DNA of 64,000 nucleotides from Flammula alnicola (GCA_015499995.1 JADNRV010000219.1:1-64000), one strand, 5' to 3'; counted from the stretch's first letter, positions 44,984 through 57,135 are shown. The notes: a model not told the origin generated them from the sequence alone. Made by a program: numbers and translations.

Positions 44984-47790
44984 TCATTGATACATCCTCT
45001 TCGCAGGGTCCTGTCGACCGCCATCGTCCGCCGCATCTCGATACCTCTTATTGCCGCTCCTATTGTTCCCTCGACTCCACGACCCATCCTCCCTCCTCGA
45101 CCCCTGGGCCTGCGTAAAATACACATCAATCGACGGCTTCCTCATGCTCCTCCTCCTTGAACCCGACCCCGCATTAATATTCCCCATCGTCGGACTCGTC
45201 GGATTCGAATGCACCAGCGAGTCGATCGTCATCGCCCCACTCCCACCAGAGGTGTCGCCCTCCATACGCGGGGCTGGTTTCTTTTTATACTACGAGATGG
45301 TAAGCATATTCTTAGGCGCGAGAAGTAAGGAAAGGGGATGTTTACCGTTTCGAGCTCGGGTTTGCCTCTCCATTTGGCGATGGCCTCGCAGAAACGCACG
45401 GCGCCGCGCTCGACGGGCTCGGCGGGGTATTGCCATGCGAGATCTTCCATGTGCGTGGCGCAGTCGGGTGTTGAGGGTGGGATGTCGTAGAACTGGTGTC
45501 ATTTCAAGTTACAGAGACAATGGACACAGAGTTAGCCCTTAGGATAAAAAATCCTTAAATAACAGATCCACGCACCCGTTTCAGTCTTTCCAGCATTTCC
45601 ATCTCGTACTCCTCCTCTGCCCTGCCCTTCTGGCCAGACGAACTATCCCTAAGGCTCGGGAACAAAATCTTGATGGCCTCAACGAGGCTAGGCAGCTCAT
45701 CCGGATCCAAACTCGAAAACTCCTCCCCGTCCTCCTCCTCCTCCTCATCATCCGCGTCCGTATCCCTGTCCTTCCCCGCCTTTTCGTTAATGCCGAGCCC
45801 AACAAGCAACAAACACTGCACCGCCTGCAGCCCTGTCCACCCGCCACTGAGATAGCCTTCGAGGGCGGCGCGGGTGAGCAGCCCCGCGAGGAGCATGTAC
45901 CACTCCGACGAAGGGCGCAGAGCGAACTCGTACATCTTGCTTTGCACCGTCTGTGGTTGGGTATGAACCGATGCCCGTGGAATCGACGGCGATGAAGTGA
46001 TAGGAAGCGGCGAGTAGCCTCCTCCAGAACCAGGAGTAGCACTCCATCCCCTCGGTTCACTCCTCCCTGCAGTGCCCGCGCTCCCGGAAGCCGTCGGCAT
46101 CGACCCAGAAGCAGGTGTACTTCCATCTCCCTCCCTCCCCTTCTCTTTCCCGTCCTCACTCCCAGTGACGTCCTCCTCGCCCCTCGCCTCTCTGCCAAGC
46201 TCAGCAGCGACAAGCGCCGAAAGCCTGATAAACCTGGGTATCAACTTGCTCAACTTGGTATTGCCCGCTCCTGCCGTCGAATCGCCTTCGCGGACCTTCC
46301 TTCTCAAAACGCTACCTCTCACGCCTGACCGGAGAAGTCCCGAGCCAATCCCGCTTCCATCCTGCCACCCCGTGATACCCCCACCTCCAGGCCCCACCCC
46401 GCCCGGCATGGCCTTCCAGCTGTTCGCGGCACTATTCCTGTCCATCCCAAAAGAATTCGCCCGTCCGCGTGAGTTGCTGCTCCCAGTCTGGCGTGCAGGT
46501 GATTTCGCTTCCACGCAAATCTGGCATCCGGTATGGAGATGCCGGGGACACCGGAAAGCAGGGGGTGAGTTTGCCGTATCAGGATCAGCGCCTACAGCGT
46601 ACAGGGATCGCGTCCGCTGGCTTGGATGGGGTCGTAGATTCTGCGGTGGGAGCGGAGGTTGCTGCTGCTGCTGCTGCCTTGTCTGGTATTGCATATGCAT
46701 GTGGCCTGAGCCACTCTGGTTATAGGATTGATGATTTGGACTATAGTTGGGTGAATATTCCGAGTAATGCGGACTCTGCATAGACCGCGCTGGCATCGAT
46801 TGTGAAGGCAGAGGTTGAGGGAGAGGCGCGAACGCACCCGACACAGGTGCAAGCGTCGACAAAGCGTGGGGTAAATCTGAAGGCGAAGGCACAACCGATG
46901 GTGATTGATCCGGCGGGGTCGCGATTTTAGAGTTGGGAGCATGGGTATGACGGTAAGGTGGGGGAGGGGCTTGACGCGCGAACAAATCGTTGATAATAGT
47001 TCCGAGAGCTAGCCGCAGTCTTACTCCGTTCGGTAGACGATGTGGGTGCGTGAGATTGGAAGCATTCATTTTGGGAGAAGTAGGAGGTGTCAAAATTTCC
47101 TCGTCGTTGATGGGATGAATCGGAGGCGGTTGTTCGAGCATGGAAATGACAACTTTTTCCAGCCCTTCCGCGCGTAGTCGCAGGCTTCTGGCAAGAGCGA
47201 GATCCTGGCGACCGAGTTGCTCGTCCTCTTCATCGCTATGAGGGTGATGAGGATCCTTCGCCCTCGCTTTGAGTGTCACAAGATCTTCGCCCTCGCTGCC
47301 GTCTTCATCCTCCTCCTCATAAGATTCAGGTCTTCTTCGATGGATATAGTTTGGAGATGAGGGACCGCCTGTCCGGTCAGTCATACCCAGCTCTGCTCGC
47401 GCCTGGGCGAAACGCGTCCTCCCTAACGTCAAGCTCAGCTGTTGAATGTGAATTGATGGAAAAGGATATGGGCTCACCGTGTACCCATAGCATATGATCT
47501 ATGATCAGAGTCCGGGTGCTCTTTTCTCGGGGCGGAATGGAATGCAAATGATGGGCATGCTTGTGCGCCGGTGCACGGAACGACGATTGAGGAAGGCTAG
47601 AGCTTGAGCCACTGACAAAGGTCGCCGGGGCAGTCGAGGTGCTTGCAGGGTTCTGATCTGGGAGGTTAAAGGGGAGATTTCTGTAGGAGGGCATGATATG
47701 GGTGTAGGGTAGATTTTGATGGTGTATGTACGGCTGCTGGTTGGCCATACTGGACGAGATGAAGGAGTCTTTGTGCTGGTCGAATTCCAT
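44984..47790 (-). CDS. Conserved basidiomycete-type protein, low complexity with one folded region
   Basis: A likely start is the ATG at 47790; an upstream exon from 47927 (MTEAEGSAMASRMWEGARRK) is possible but would need a 35-nt intron. Exon 1 ends DHMLWVH. Exon 2 (about 47425-45590) holds RTRFAQARAELGMTDRTGGP, acidic tracts, a polyGln run at about 46660, CPRHLHTGCQICV and a folded helical segment SSEWYMLLAGLLTRAALEGYLSGGWTGLQAVQCLLLVGLGI. Then come acidic repeats and LVEAIKILFPSL. A third exon (FYDIPPSTPDCATHMEDLAWQYP) and a last exon (YKKKPAPRMEGDTSGG..) end at 44984. About 850 residues. The spacing and conservation-like blocks suggest a real regulatory protein, but the family was not identified. 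Confidence 0.65.
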
Positions 47791-47927
47791 GTGTGGGGAA
47801 AGAGACTGACCAATTTGTACAACATCTGATCGACCACTCCCGAGTTTGCCCTAAGTGCCGTGGGAACTTTTCTTCTTGCCCCCTCCCACATCCTGCTTGC
47901 CATCGCTGACCCCTCTGCCTCGGTCAT

Positions 47928-48627
47928 GTCCTGCTTCCCGCTATGAGAACACCGTCGCCGACGTCCTTGCCGTTGGTTCACCGCCTTCTTTCTGCTCAGA
48001 CGGGCGTGGATGACTTCTTTGAAGCGTCGTGTGCTTCAGGGTCGTGGTTCGATGATCTCACCCGGACCCGTGTTACGGATTCTGTCATCGCGGTCCTGGC
48101 ACAAAATAGCAGCAGTTACGGGTCTTCACTGAATGGTCAGAGACAGCGGTGAGAAAACGTCTGGTCAAGGAAGCATACCGCTCAGTGTGGTGCACCGGAA
48201 GAAATTCAGGGGGCGAGGTAAGTACCTGAGGTTCTGGTCGTACTTGTATAGCATTCATGCACCGAATCGCAGGGTCTGAGATGGGGAGGAGGAAAATAGC
48301 AAGGTGCTCGACGTCTGCGAAATACCTGCTTTATAGTGACGGATTTTTGTTCATGTTGGCAATATGTTGCTATCAATGATATAATTTTGGCAATTGTTTC
48401 CGGCTTTCAGTCAGCTACTTGTCGCAGACTGGGAAAGGGATTCATCAACTAACCTGGAAGCGTATTTTAAGCTTGTACGCCTTTCAGATAAGAACATATG
48501 TAAGGGTACGTATACCCGGAAAGCTGGACGCAAAGAAACTAATTAAGGAGAGGGGAGAAGTAAGATCATGACGGGAGAGAGGGAGGAGGAACAGAGAATA
48601 CCCTGCCGTCGGAGTTCTATATATTTG
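47928..48627. other. Intergenic, promoter side of the large conserved gene
   Basis: No supported gene. Purine-rich tract at about 48,545-48,600 (GAGAGGGGAGAAG..GGGAGAGAGGGAGGAGG). Confidence 0.35.
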
Positions 48628-49504
48628 TTACAAAATCGTAAAATATATGCGCGAACATTTCAGACTGTCAGTGCGTTTACGCAAAGATAGTACGCCACCG
48701 CACTTGATGCCATTTCTAGTGTCTACGGGCGCACAAGGGAACTCGTGCAGCTGGGAGCAAGTTGAACTAACAGCCTCACCAACGACAGAAATGTTTATGA
48801 ATCCACCAGTTATTCCACCTCGGCTCTGACCATGAAGAGATAAATCATACATTGACCGTCCGTGCCCGAATTGTAATTTGTATAGCTGCAGTCTGCCAGG
48901 TCCAATACCATTCCGGGTATCAACATCATCATAACAGCCGCCCCAAAGACTAATCCAATTCCCAGCCTCATCCCACCACACCACGAACGTCGCTGGTCGT
49001 GACAGTACTCTAGCATACAGGGATTTCCTGTTCCATGCCGTCGCAGCTGTCGTCGACAACACCTGAACACTGTCGAGAGTCCATACGACCAGAAACCCAG
49101 TACTTCTTGGTCGGGCCAAAGAATGAGCAACATTCGGGCCCTCGATACGCTCTTCCTGAGTCTTCCTGAGACCATGCCTTCCGACTGTCTCCTGGGGCAA
49201 GTGCGAAGATCATCGCGATTCCCAGACACTCCCTGATGCAACGCAACGTGACGGCTTTCAACTTTGGGCGACGGGATCGTTGACCTACTCGAACTGTTTT
49301 AACTGTGAGGAAATATGGGCATTATTGTGGTCGCCAATCATAAAGAAGGTTGAGAGAGCTCTTACCAGTATGGATCCAGAGCAGGAGGGAGGGGATAAGG
49401 CGAAAAATGTTGACCATAGTAAGCGCCGTCCTCGTCATCTTGCGCAGGAACATGGCTATCCTAGGCCGCAAGTTGGTAGGCAAAGGCGACGCGGTTGACC
49501 ACAT
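48628..49504 (-). CDS. Possible hypothetical gene, structure unclear
   Basis: Overlapping minus-strand frames are open here: 49504-49322 with NLRPRIAMFLRKMTRTALTMVN, then, after a plausible intron (GTAAGA..CACAG), KLKAVTLRCIRECLGIAMIFA. The longer frame 49200-48628 has WTLDSVQVLSTTAATAWNRKSLYARVLSRPATFVVWWDEAGNWISLWG. The Trp/aromatic pattern and splice signals hint at a real gene, but exon order and frame could not be settled and no domain was recognised. Confidence 0.25.
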
Positions 49505-50045
49505 AACCTAGCGTTTACCACGTGTACTTTGTTTGACGGGTGGACGTACCAAGACGGATTGTAAGACAAATACAATGAGGATCGTTCGTCTAAAACGACA
49601 AGAAGAAATGAATACGCCTTAGACTCAACTATACTCCAATGGACGGTAAAGACACACCTCTATGCTGTCCACTAGCATAACCAGCGAGCTCAGGCATAGC
49701 TGTACTGCCATATCGAAGCTTCGGGTCCAGTACGTAACTACCTCTCGAGCCCACCGTTGTTTCCCGGTTTTTGGGAAGATTAGCCGTCGGGTTCAACTTC
49801 ATCCTGAAGAGACGTCCAGTGGCAAGGATTTAGACAACATTGACGACGTTTTAGACAAAAGACGTGATATGGCTTGTAAGACATTCATGTTAGGGTACGA
49901 TAGGGCGCCTCGAAGAAAGAGATGGTGGTCAGTGTTAGAGACACGTACGAGTAAAGCGTATATGTAGAAAACTTAGGCACAAGGATGCTGCACAGCCACT
50001 GATTGAGTAATCTAATCTAATCTAATCCTACTGTTGGTCTTCAGG
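49505..50045. other. Intergenic
   Basis: No gene seen; a short tandem repeat (TCTAA)n at about 50,009-50,027 lies just before the inverted-repeat element. Confidence 0.35.
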
Positions 50046-51203
50046 CCCAGTCAAAAGCCGCTCTGTTGAGATCGGTTCTGATGTGTTGGGATCGTTTTAT
50101 ACAGATGAAATCGGTTGACATCTGCTGTCTCCGGTTACAAAAACAAATTTAGCAACCCAAATGCCTCCAAACGTGCCTTTTATTTGCTCACTGTGTCGGA
50201 AATATATTTACAACTGTGCAAACTCTTCCACATTCCAACTTTGAACTAGAATGAGCTTGAATCTGCTTGGACTTCGCATTTGTAATTCTTCCTATGCGCG
50301 TGACCGGGATTGTGCAATCAAAATTTCTCAAAAGTTCCAACTGCCTCCCTTGTCTCTTACCACAATCTCCCCCCCCCCGCTCTTCCCTCGCCTATTCCCT
50401 CCTCCCAGCCCTTCCCTCATCCTCCCTCCCATATATTCAAACCACATGTGGACATAATGATTGTCATAATCACATGAATGTGTACGCACTATGCATTGAA
50501 TATCTTAGACTGACCGAGACTCGTCGTACTCTCCCTCCAATCCGATACAACACTGACAGAGCCTTCGAAATTCCGCGTGATTTCAGCACCATAGTAAGTT
50601 TCTCCCTCCCCAGCATACATATAAAGTATCTAACCTTCTCTATTCAGCCTGGTGTCCACAGTACTTATTAGCACTGGTCGTCAATCTTGGCAATGGGTAT
50701 AAAGCTTTTAGGTTCGTTCTGCTCTCATGTCTGGATTTTTGTTCTTGTAACTGATGTTTTTATTAGCAGTATCCAGCACGACTCAATCTTCTTGCGTGAG
50801 GACGGTTAGATTGTGGGGGATTTGGAGACGGACAGGGCAAGAAGGCCATCAAAAGCTGGGTGGAGGGTATACTATGGCATGTGGATGGGGCAGGACGGAA
50901 TTGGGTCTACAGCGACTATATTATCTTGTACAATCGGTTCAGATCTGTTTCAATTGCAGCATAATTTATGAAAATCAAACGAATTTTAAATACCTGAATT
51001 CCCCTGATGGTGCGCAGCTGCAAACAGATTTTCACAGATTTTAACCGGTGACAACCTCTCGAAATCCGATCTCAACATTTTTGAACCATTCTCAACCATT
51101 CTTCATCTGCTCCAGTCCAGATTTTCGGTTGACATCTGTTGAGGTCGGTCGTGTCGCTCTCAACCGATCTCAACCGCTCTCAACCACGGGGGTTTTGACT
51201 GGG
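50046..51203. mobile_element. Inverted-repeat MITE (1,158 bp, hAT-like)
   Basis: The terminal inverted repeat CCCAGTCAAAA is flanked by the 7-bp direct repeat CTTCAGG at 50039-50045 and 51204-51210. Subterminal regions are rich in TTGAGATCGGTT/CTCAACCGATC words in opposite orientation at the two ends. A CT-rich region with a run of C lies at about 50,360-50,430. No transposase. The subterminal-repeat layout resembles the hAT MITEs at the left of the window; a duplication of 7 rather than 8 bp leaves the superfamily open. Confidence 0.7.
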
Positions 51204-51565
51204 CTTCAGGACCATCAATGGCATCATAAATCATGATAACGAGCCAGAGGCAAATTATCAGGCCTTCAGGGTTTGAACGTTTGAACGTTTACCTGTTCAA
51301 ATCGTCGATCTTCGGACGGTCATTTCTTCCAAGTAACTCATCTTTGGCGGAACGTATCGACCAATTTTTGCAGTGTGTGTTTCACATTATTCTCTTCTAT
51401 GCAACTGTGCTTATACACAGCTTTTACACATTCGGATGCCATCCGTCGGTTGCACGTCCGAGGATTCTCAAGGGTTGGGCGCCGGATAGACGCAATCACA
51501 GTGGCAGCTGCCTTTATGATACCCACTACGTCATGGGCTATTTAAAAGGTCTACAGCGAGATTAC

Positions 51566-51573
51566 TATAAAAC
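51566..51573 (+). promoter_or_regulatory. TATA box of SDR copy B
   Basis: TATAAAAC, 81 bp upstream of the ATG, within a block shared with copy A (GGGCTATTTAAA, TCTACAGCGAGATTACTATA, GGCAGCTGCC). Confidence 0.65.
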
Positions 51574-51646
51574 TCACTTACTGTCGAGCGTAAACACTAA
51601 CTCATAACCCGCTCAATTCCAGAGGTCCGCTGTATACGAGTACAAC

Positions 51647-52494
51647 ATGTCGAAAGTCATTCTCATAACTGGTATGCTTCTTGTCGTCGTTTGCAATTGA
51701 ATTTGTGACTCACGAAGTTGTGCGTTTAGGTGCTAACACTGGCATTGGATTCGGTCTTGCAAGCCTCCTCGCGGAGAAGGGCCACATCGTCTATGTCGGT
51801 GCAAGAAATGAAGCTAAGGGAAAGCAGGCGGTGTATGTTTCTTTAGCTTTACACCTCTAACAGCTAATTCACTCAAAATTTCATGTTTAACAGCGAAACA
51901 CTTCACTCTGAAGGACTCAAAACGGCGAAATTCATTTTGATTGATGTCACTAAGCCGCCCACCATCGAAGCCGCGAAAGAGACCATAGAAAAGGCAGAAG
52001 GGAGGCTCGACATTCTGGTGAACAACGCCGCTATCAGCAGGTTCGCTGAGAGCCAGAACGCGACGTCTCCCTCGATTCCAGACATCCGCGACGTGATGGA
52101 GACCAATTTCTATGGCGTCATTCAGACGACGATCACCTTCCTCCCGCTCCTGCGCAAATCCCCCGATGCGGTGATTCTCAACGTGTCATCAGCAGCAGGA
52201 TCCAATTCGTACCTGGCTGCCCGAGATTCGAATCGCCCCACCTACGTAGCGTATAGTACCAGCAAGGCTGCTCTGAACTCGTACACGATCGCCCTCGCGC
52301 ATGAACTTAAGAAGGAGGGAATCAAAGTCAATGTGGCTAATCCGGGGCGTGTGACAACCCAGCTGAATAACTACACCCAGGGATGGCAAACTTTCAAGGA
52401 GGGCGCCTCTACCTTGTTACCTTGGATTTTGTTGGATAAGGATGGTCCCACTGGGAAGTTCTTTGACTCCAATGGAGAGGAGTTGCCTTGGTAG
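51647..52494 (+). CDS. Short-chain dehydrogenase/reductase, copy B
   Basis: The ATG at 51647 begins MSKVILITGANTGIGFGLASLLAEKGHIVYVGARN, interrupted by a short intron after codon 8. After a second intron the main exon starts at about 51895 (ETLHSEGLKTAKFILIDVTKPP) and ends at the TAG 52494. Motifs: TGANTGIG, NNAAIS, catalytic Ser in NVSSAAGS, YSTSKAALNSY and ANPGRV. Classical SDR, about 245 residues, expected NAD(P)H-dependent oxidoreductase of unknown substrate. Nearly identical to copy A in promoter and coding sequence. No frame break. Confidence 0.88.
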
Positions 52495-52640
52495 ATGGAT
52501 GATCTTTATGTAGTAAAGAAATTGACATTGGATTCAGTCGAGAAAATTAGGCTCAGGTTCCATTTTCGTACGGTTAGAGCGCTGCATCTAAACCGCTGTA
52601 TGTACGTAATTTGTTGCGTCGAATTGAAATACGTAGCCAA

Positions 52641-53291
52641 AGAAAGATAAGGATAATTACCAGTGGGCTGGCCGAGGGTCTATTTCATGAATAGATAAAA
52701 ATACGGCCAGAGCGGCGCTCGGAGGATCCCATGGGAGAGGTCGGAAGAAGACATTTCTGAAAGGGTGTCCATCCCAAGCTCCCAAACTGGCCCGTTGTTT
52801 GAATTCGATAGAAAGAACCCGGATTTATTGGACGAAAATCGTTAGTTGTTCGGAGATCGCTTAAAATTCCTCGTCTGAGCTACGGCAGGCGTTTTCCAGG
52901 GTAGTTCCGGAGATGAAATCCATAAAGATGTATACGATGTCTGCTCTTTTATAATTAAAGACCATATGAACCTTGGGAACTAAGGATCCGAGTGAAGCCC
53001 GTGACGCGCGCCTCGATGCAGAGAGTGAAGCTCACGCAACGACGGTCAAGAACGATATCGATCCCCTGAGCTATCTTGAACAGCTCAAGCTTTTCTAATA
53101 GTAATACTTTTATTATCGGGATTTAGGGAAGACGAGTCCGGTCCCCCAAGATCCGACTCTTCGAGGTCCAAGTACAACTTCAAGCTGGACGGACAGCATG
53201 GAACGCTGCACATGCGCAATGCAACGGCATGATTGTTACAATTTCCTACACAAAGCGAACAAGAAAGTACAAAGGAATGTAGTTACGAATT
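52641..53291. other. Intergenic
   Basis: No supported gene. The sequence GACGAGTCCGGTCCCCCAAG with pairable flanks near 53,125-53,180 was checked for a tRNA-like fold and does not fit one. Confidence 0.35.
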
Positions 53292-53826
53292 TCACAAAAC
53301 TGTAATTTGCATCCCAGTTATTTTCCCCTCAGATACTTGAAAGGTATGGAAGAACTCGCTAGGGGAAATGTCAGTAATGCAGCTCGCCGAATACAGCAAC
53401 TTGAAAGGTAAAATAGATAAATAAAAATCGGACGTACTGGTGGGGCATCCCGAAGGTTGTCTTGATCCCCGTCGTTGTCTGTGGAGAAGGTCTGTGGATA
53501 ACTCGAGGAAGAAGAATATAACGACATACAGTCATGTGAAGGAATATCTTGTCTTGGCCTTCAATTACTTGCAGGAACTTTCTCTGTTCGGAAAGGGCGA
53601 GATCCACTGGGAAATGGATTTTGTATCGCTCATCTCGCCCGTTCTATAGCCGGAGATACCTTCATGGTGTGTCTTGAAGGCCTCTCGGCTAGTCGAAGAC
53701 GATGATCTCCCAAAAGAAATTGTCTGCGAGACAGACCATGATACCGTCCCAATCGCCACGGTTGCCAAAGCCCAAGAAGGTCTTGACACCTTCGAATCGA
53801 TCGGAAATGTTAACGTTATTGGACAT
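53292..53826 (-). pseudogene. NTF2-like (SnoaL-type) small protein, probable frameshift
   Basis: The ATG at 53826 has a TATA box 40 bp upstream. Exon 1 encodes MSNNVNISDRFEGVKTFLGFGNRGDWDGIMVCLADNFFWEI, the typical start of basidiomycete NTF2-fold proteins. It then loses frame: SREAFKTHHE continues in the next frame. After a 57-nt intron comes FLQVIEGQDKIFLHMT. After further introns come TTGIKTTFGMPHQY and EFFHTFQVSEGKITGMQ, ending at TGA 53292. The family is a cone-shaped alpha+beta fold used by cyclases, isomerases and binding proteins. The exon 1 shift implies a pseudogene or an unrecognised splice or sequencing error. Substrate unknown. Confidence 0.55.
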
Positions 53827-53865
53827 GGGGATGAGAGTTGAGGAGAGTACGCGAATGTTCACGCG

Positions 53866-53873
53866 TATTTATA
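53866..53873 (-). promoter_or_regulatory. TATA box of the NTF2-like gene
   Basis: TATAAATA on the minus strand about 40 bp upstream of the ATG; it supports the chosen start. Confidence 0.5.
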
Positions 53874-53899
53874 TTAGAAGATGTGAAGAGTGACATGGT

Positions 53900-54684
53900 C
53901 ATTTGGAGAAATCTAAATATCTTTTACGAAGCAGTCTCTGGGGCCTCTGCCGTTCTGGTTTCCTAATATCCTCCGACGTAACGCTCCTGTCAACCCCAGA
54001 AAAAATGACTCAGAATCTGGAATCTTGAAGGATCGGGGATCGGAAGGACATTGCCCGCTTTGGGATCTAGATATTTGATTCAGGATAAGCAGCGAGCCAC
54101 GGAGCCGGTGAAGCAATATTAATTCTGCGACTAGAAATGCTGAGTTAGTTGTGTATGGTGGAAATGCCTATGATCGGATAGCTTCATGGAACGTCCAATG
54201 GAAGGCTGCTTTTAGGCATCCTATGTAGCCAGTGTGGCAGGCACTTTCAGGGGTCCTACTTCACGCCTCGACGCGTGCAACTATGTCCTATTCCACATTT
54301 ATGACCGTTGTCCATGGATGCGTAGAAGAAAAGTTGATCATCATATGCATATCTCGTGACATTCAGCCAATGAAGAGGTGCCGATACACAGTTGAGCTTG
54401 TTTGAAAGGTCAGCACATTGATTTTTTCCTGGGACCGTCTAGAGTTTTGAAATCAGCTGCAAGGCACGTCGACATGCCTGTTGGACATCTGACGAATAAA
54501 AAAGGCCACGATAAGCTATGAAGGTGAAGGGTAACCTGTAAGTTTCAGGCTCGACAAGGATAACTTTCAACGGATTCCTCATGTTAGAAGATCACCCTCC
54601 TGATAGCGATAGGTTGAAAGAGGTGCACCCTGGGGTAGCTGTTGAAATCCCGCACGCCAAGTGGACTAGTATCGACTCTGAAGG
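53900..54684. other. Intergenic
   Basis: No supported coding region; ordinary AT/GC content, no clear element ends until 54685. Confidence 0.35.
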
Positions 54685-55527
54685 GGATAATTCTAATCAC
54701 GAACCCCGTTCATGCATGAACCCCATCATGAACCCCTGCCACGGACGGCCTACGGGCGGAGGATAAGATCACGGGACCCAGATATTTCCAACAGAATTTA
54801 AATTATTTATTGAAATTTGAATTAAATATTGTTCTCGCACCTCACGTGCATGGGTGTTACATAACGAGTACTTTGGCGCCCGCCGTGGCGCCGCCATATG
54901 CATTTGTGCACGGGCTCCCTCTACAAGAGGTCATCCACCAGAGCGGGTATGCCATGCCACCCCTCATACCACCACGCTTTTTTGGCTTATTTGTCAGCAG
55001 TGTCCATTTGCACTGTAAATTGTAATTATTACCGAATTAGTACTACTCACTTCTAAGAAGTCATTAGTTATTAGTTGAACTTTCTAACTTTATGAAAACA
55101 CTGTTATTGCGATTGTATCCACTTTAAATGTTCAGTTCGCGAGCGCACGACGGTGCCACAACTGGTGAATGACGCGCGCCTTTGTTCAAGCCGTTCAAGG
55201 GTCACGTGAGCGGCATGTTGCTGAAGTCCGAGGAGGTCCAAGCGTGCAAGAGAGGCCACTGCCTGGTCCGAAGTCCAAGCTCCTACCTGGGCCATAATTT
55301 GGTGCGAGGTCTACTCGCACCTGTGATCCGGTGTATTTGACTTGCTGGACTTTCTGGATGATAGCAAGGCAGTGATGACTTGGTGGTGACGAGTTTGTTT
55401 GTGACATGGATTACATAATTTCTAAAATAACACTAGCTATGTACCTTGACGCCCGGACCTGATTCGGCCTCCGGCAGGGGTTCATGAGGGGTTCATGCAC
55501 GAACGGGGTTCGTGAATAGAATTATCC
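54685..55527. mobile_element. Long-TIR MITE (843 bp) with 10-bp target duplication
   Basis: Inverted repeats of about 55 bp (54685-54740 and 55473-55527) begin GGATAATTCTA and contain two or three spaced copies of ATGAACCCC; they differ at a few positions. Flanking direct repeats ACTCTGAAGG (54675-54684 and 55528-55537) are perfect. A 9-11-bp duplication with long TIRs suggests a Mutator-like (MULE) derivative; if only the first 8 bp are the duplication, hAT is possible. No transposase. It lies immediately upstream of the duplicated SDR block C. Confidence 0.8.
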
Positions 55528-55549
55528 ACTCTGAAGGTCCTATCGTAAA

Positions 55550-57135
55550 CCATCGATCTTTAGACAGTCATCTCTTCCAAGTAATCTTTGGCGGATGCCT
55601 TCCGCCAAACTTTGAAATTTAGTGTATCTCACGCTATTCTATGCCCACAACCTGGGCGCTTACACGCAATTTCCTACATACTCGGATCCCATCCGCCTGT
55701 TGCACGGTGGAAAGCTCCATCCAAAGCTTGCTGAAGTTAACCTTGTTGCCTTCCACTGACTTCTCAGTATAAGACGTGGGCGCCACATTCTGGGTTCTTG
55801 CCAACTTGGGCGCCGGAGACACGCAATCTCAGCGGCAGCTTGGCATCTTCTTCTATTTTTGGCCTGAATCATTAGACCAGTTAAAAATAAAATGCTGATA
55901 AAGAGACTTCTTTTCATATGATGACCACTATGCGATGAGCTCGCACTTACTTTCGGCCATGAAAACCAACTCATAACCCAGAGGTTCGCTGAATACTTGC
56001 AACATGTCGAAAGTCATTCTCATAACTGGTACGATTCCCGTCCTCGTTCACAATAGGATTTGTCGCTCACCAAGTCGTGCATTCAGGTGCCAACACTGGC
56101 GTTGGATTTGGTCTTGCAAGCCTCCTCTCGGAGAAAGGCCACATCGTCTATGTCGGTGCAAGAAATGAAGCTAAGGGAAAGCAGGCGGTGTATGTTTCTT
56201 TAGCTTTACACCTCTAACAGCTAATTCACTCAAAAATCCATGTTTAACAGCGAAACACTTCACTCTGAAGGACTCAAAACGGCGAAATTTGTATTGATCG
56301 ATGTCACCAAGCCGCCCACCGTCGAAGCGGCGAAAGAGACAATCGAAAAGGCAGAAGGGAGGCTCGACATTCTGGTGAACAACGCTGCGATCAGCGGATT
56401 CTCTGAGAGCCAGAACGCGACGTCTCCCTCGATTCCAGACATCCGCGACGTGATGGAGACCAATTTCTACGGCGTCATTCAGACGACGATCACCTTCCTC
56501 CCACTTCTGCGCAAATCCCCCAATGGGGTGATTCTCAACATCTCATCGGAACTAGGATCCAATTCGTATCAGGCTCGCCCAGAGAATAAGTTCCAACTGG
56601 TAGCGTATAGCACCAGCAAGGTTGCTCTGAACTCGTACACAATCGCCCTCGCGCATGAACTCAAGAAGGAGGGAATCAAAGTCAATGTGGCTACTCCGGG
56701 GTATGTGTCAACCCAAATGAATGACTATGGCAGCCACGGTGCGGGAGGGAAAACTATCAAGGAGGGCGCGTTTGCCTTGTTGCCTTGGATTCTGTTGGAT
56801 AAGGATGGTCCAACCGGGAAGTTCTTTGACTCCAAGGGAGAGGAGTTCCCATGGTAGATGGATGACCTTCAAAGTTGTTACTGTACTTGTAATTTTTCCG
56901 ACGAAGACGACATATGTTTTGAATTAGTAGTTTGGCAGCCATTTCAAGATTTCAAATGCGACAATGGAAAGCAGTATCTAATAATTCTGAGCAGTTCAGA
57001 GTCAAGAACACTGAGTACATATGCGGTGTACTCTTCGGTCGAAAAAATTAGGTTTCGGTTCCATTTTCGTAAGGTTAGAACGCTGCGTCTGAATCTAAGC
57101 CACTGTATCTGAATTGTTGCGTCGATCTGAAATTC
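55550..57135 (+). repeat. SDR segmental duplication, unit C
   Basis: Partner of 51300-52640. The 5' flank is rearranged relative to B between about 55,620 and 55,960, and about 120 bp are inserted in the 3' flank. Confidence 0.6.
56004..56857 (+). CDS. Short-chain dehydrogenase/reductase, copy C
   Basis: The ATG at 56004 starts MSKVILITGANTGVGFGLASLLSEKG, with the same two early introns as copies A and B; the main exon runs from about 56250 to the TAG at 56857. Motifs: TGANTGVG, NNAAISG, catalytic Ser in NISSELGS, YSTSKVALNSY and TPGYVST (N of the NPG motif replaced by T). Slightly longer than A and B because of a Gly-rich insertion (NDYGSHGAGGKT). All frames are open. Its promoter lacks the TATAAAAC and GGGCTATTTAAA words of A and B, so expression may differ. 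Confidence 0.85.

Larger units (their letters stand above)
51300..52640 (+). repeat. SDR segmental duplication, unit B
   Basis: About 350 bp of 5' flank, the SDR gene and about 140 bp of 3' flank align with 55550-57135. Shared words include TCTTCCAAGTAA in the 5' flank and TTCCATTTTCGTA in the 3' flank. Confidence 0.65.

Noticed and set aside
50251..50671. Frames of 68 and 134 codons
   Set aside because: Located inside the MITE 50046-51203, in a CT-rich low-complexity tract.
53120..53190. Possible tRNA-like sequence
   Set aside because: No consistent acceptor stem, anticodon arm or T-loop consensus could be paired.
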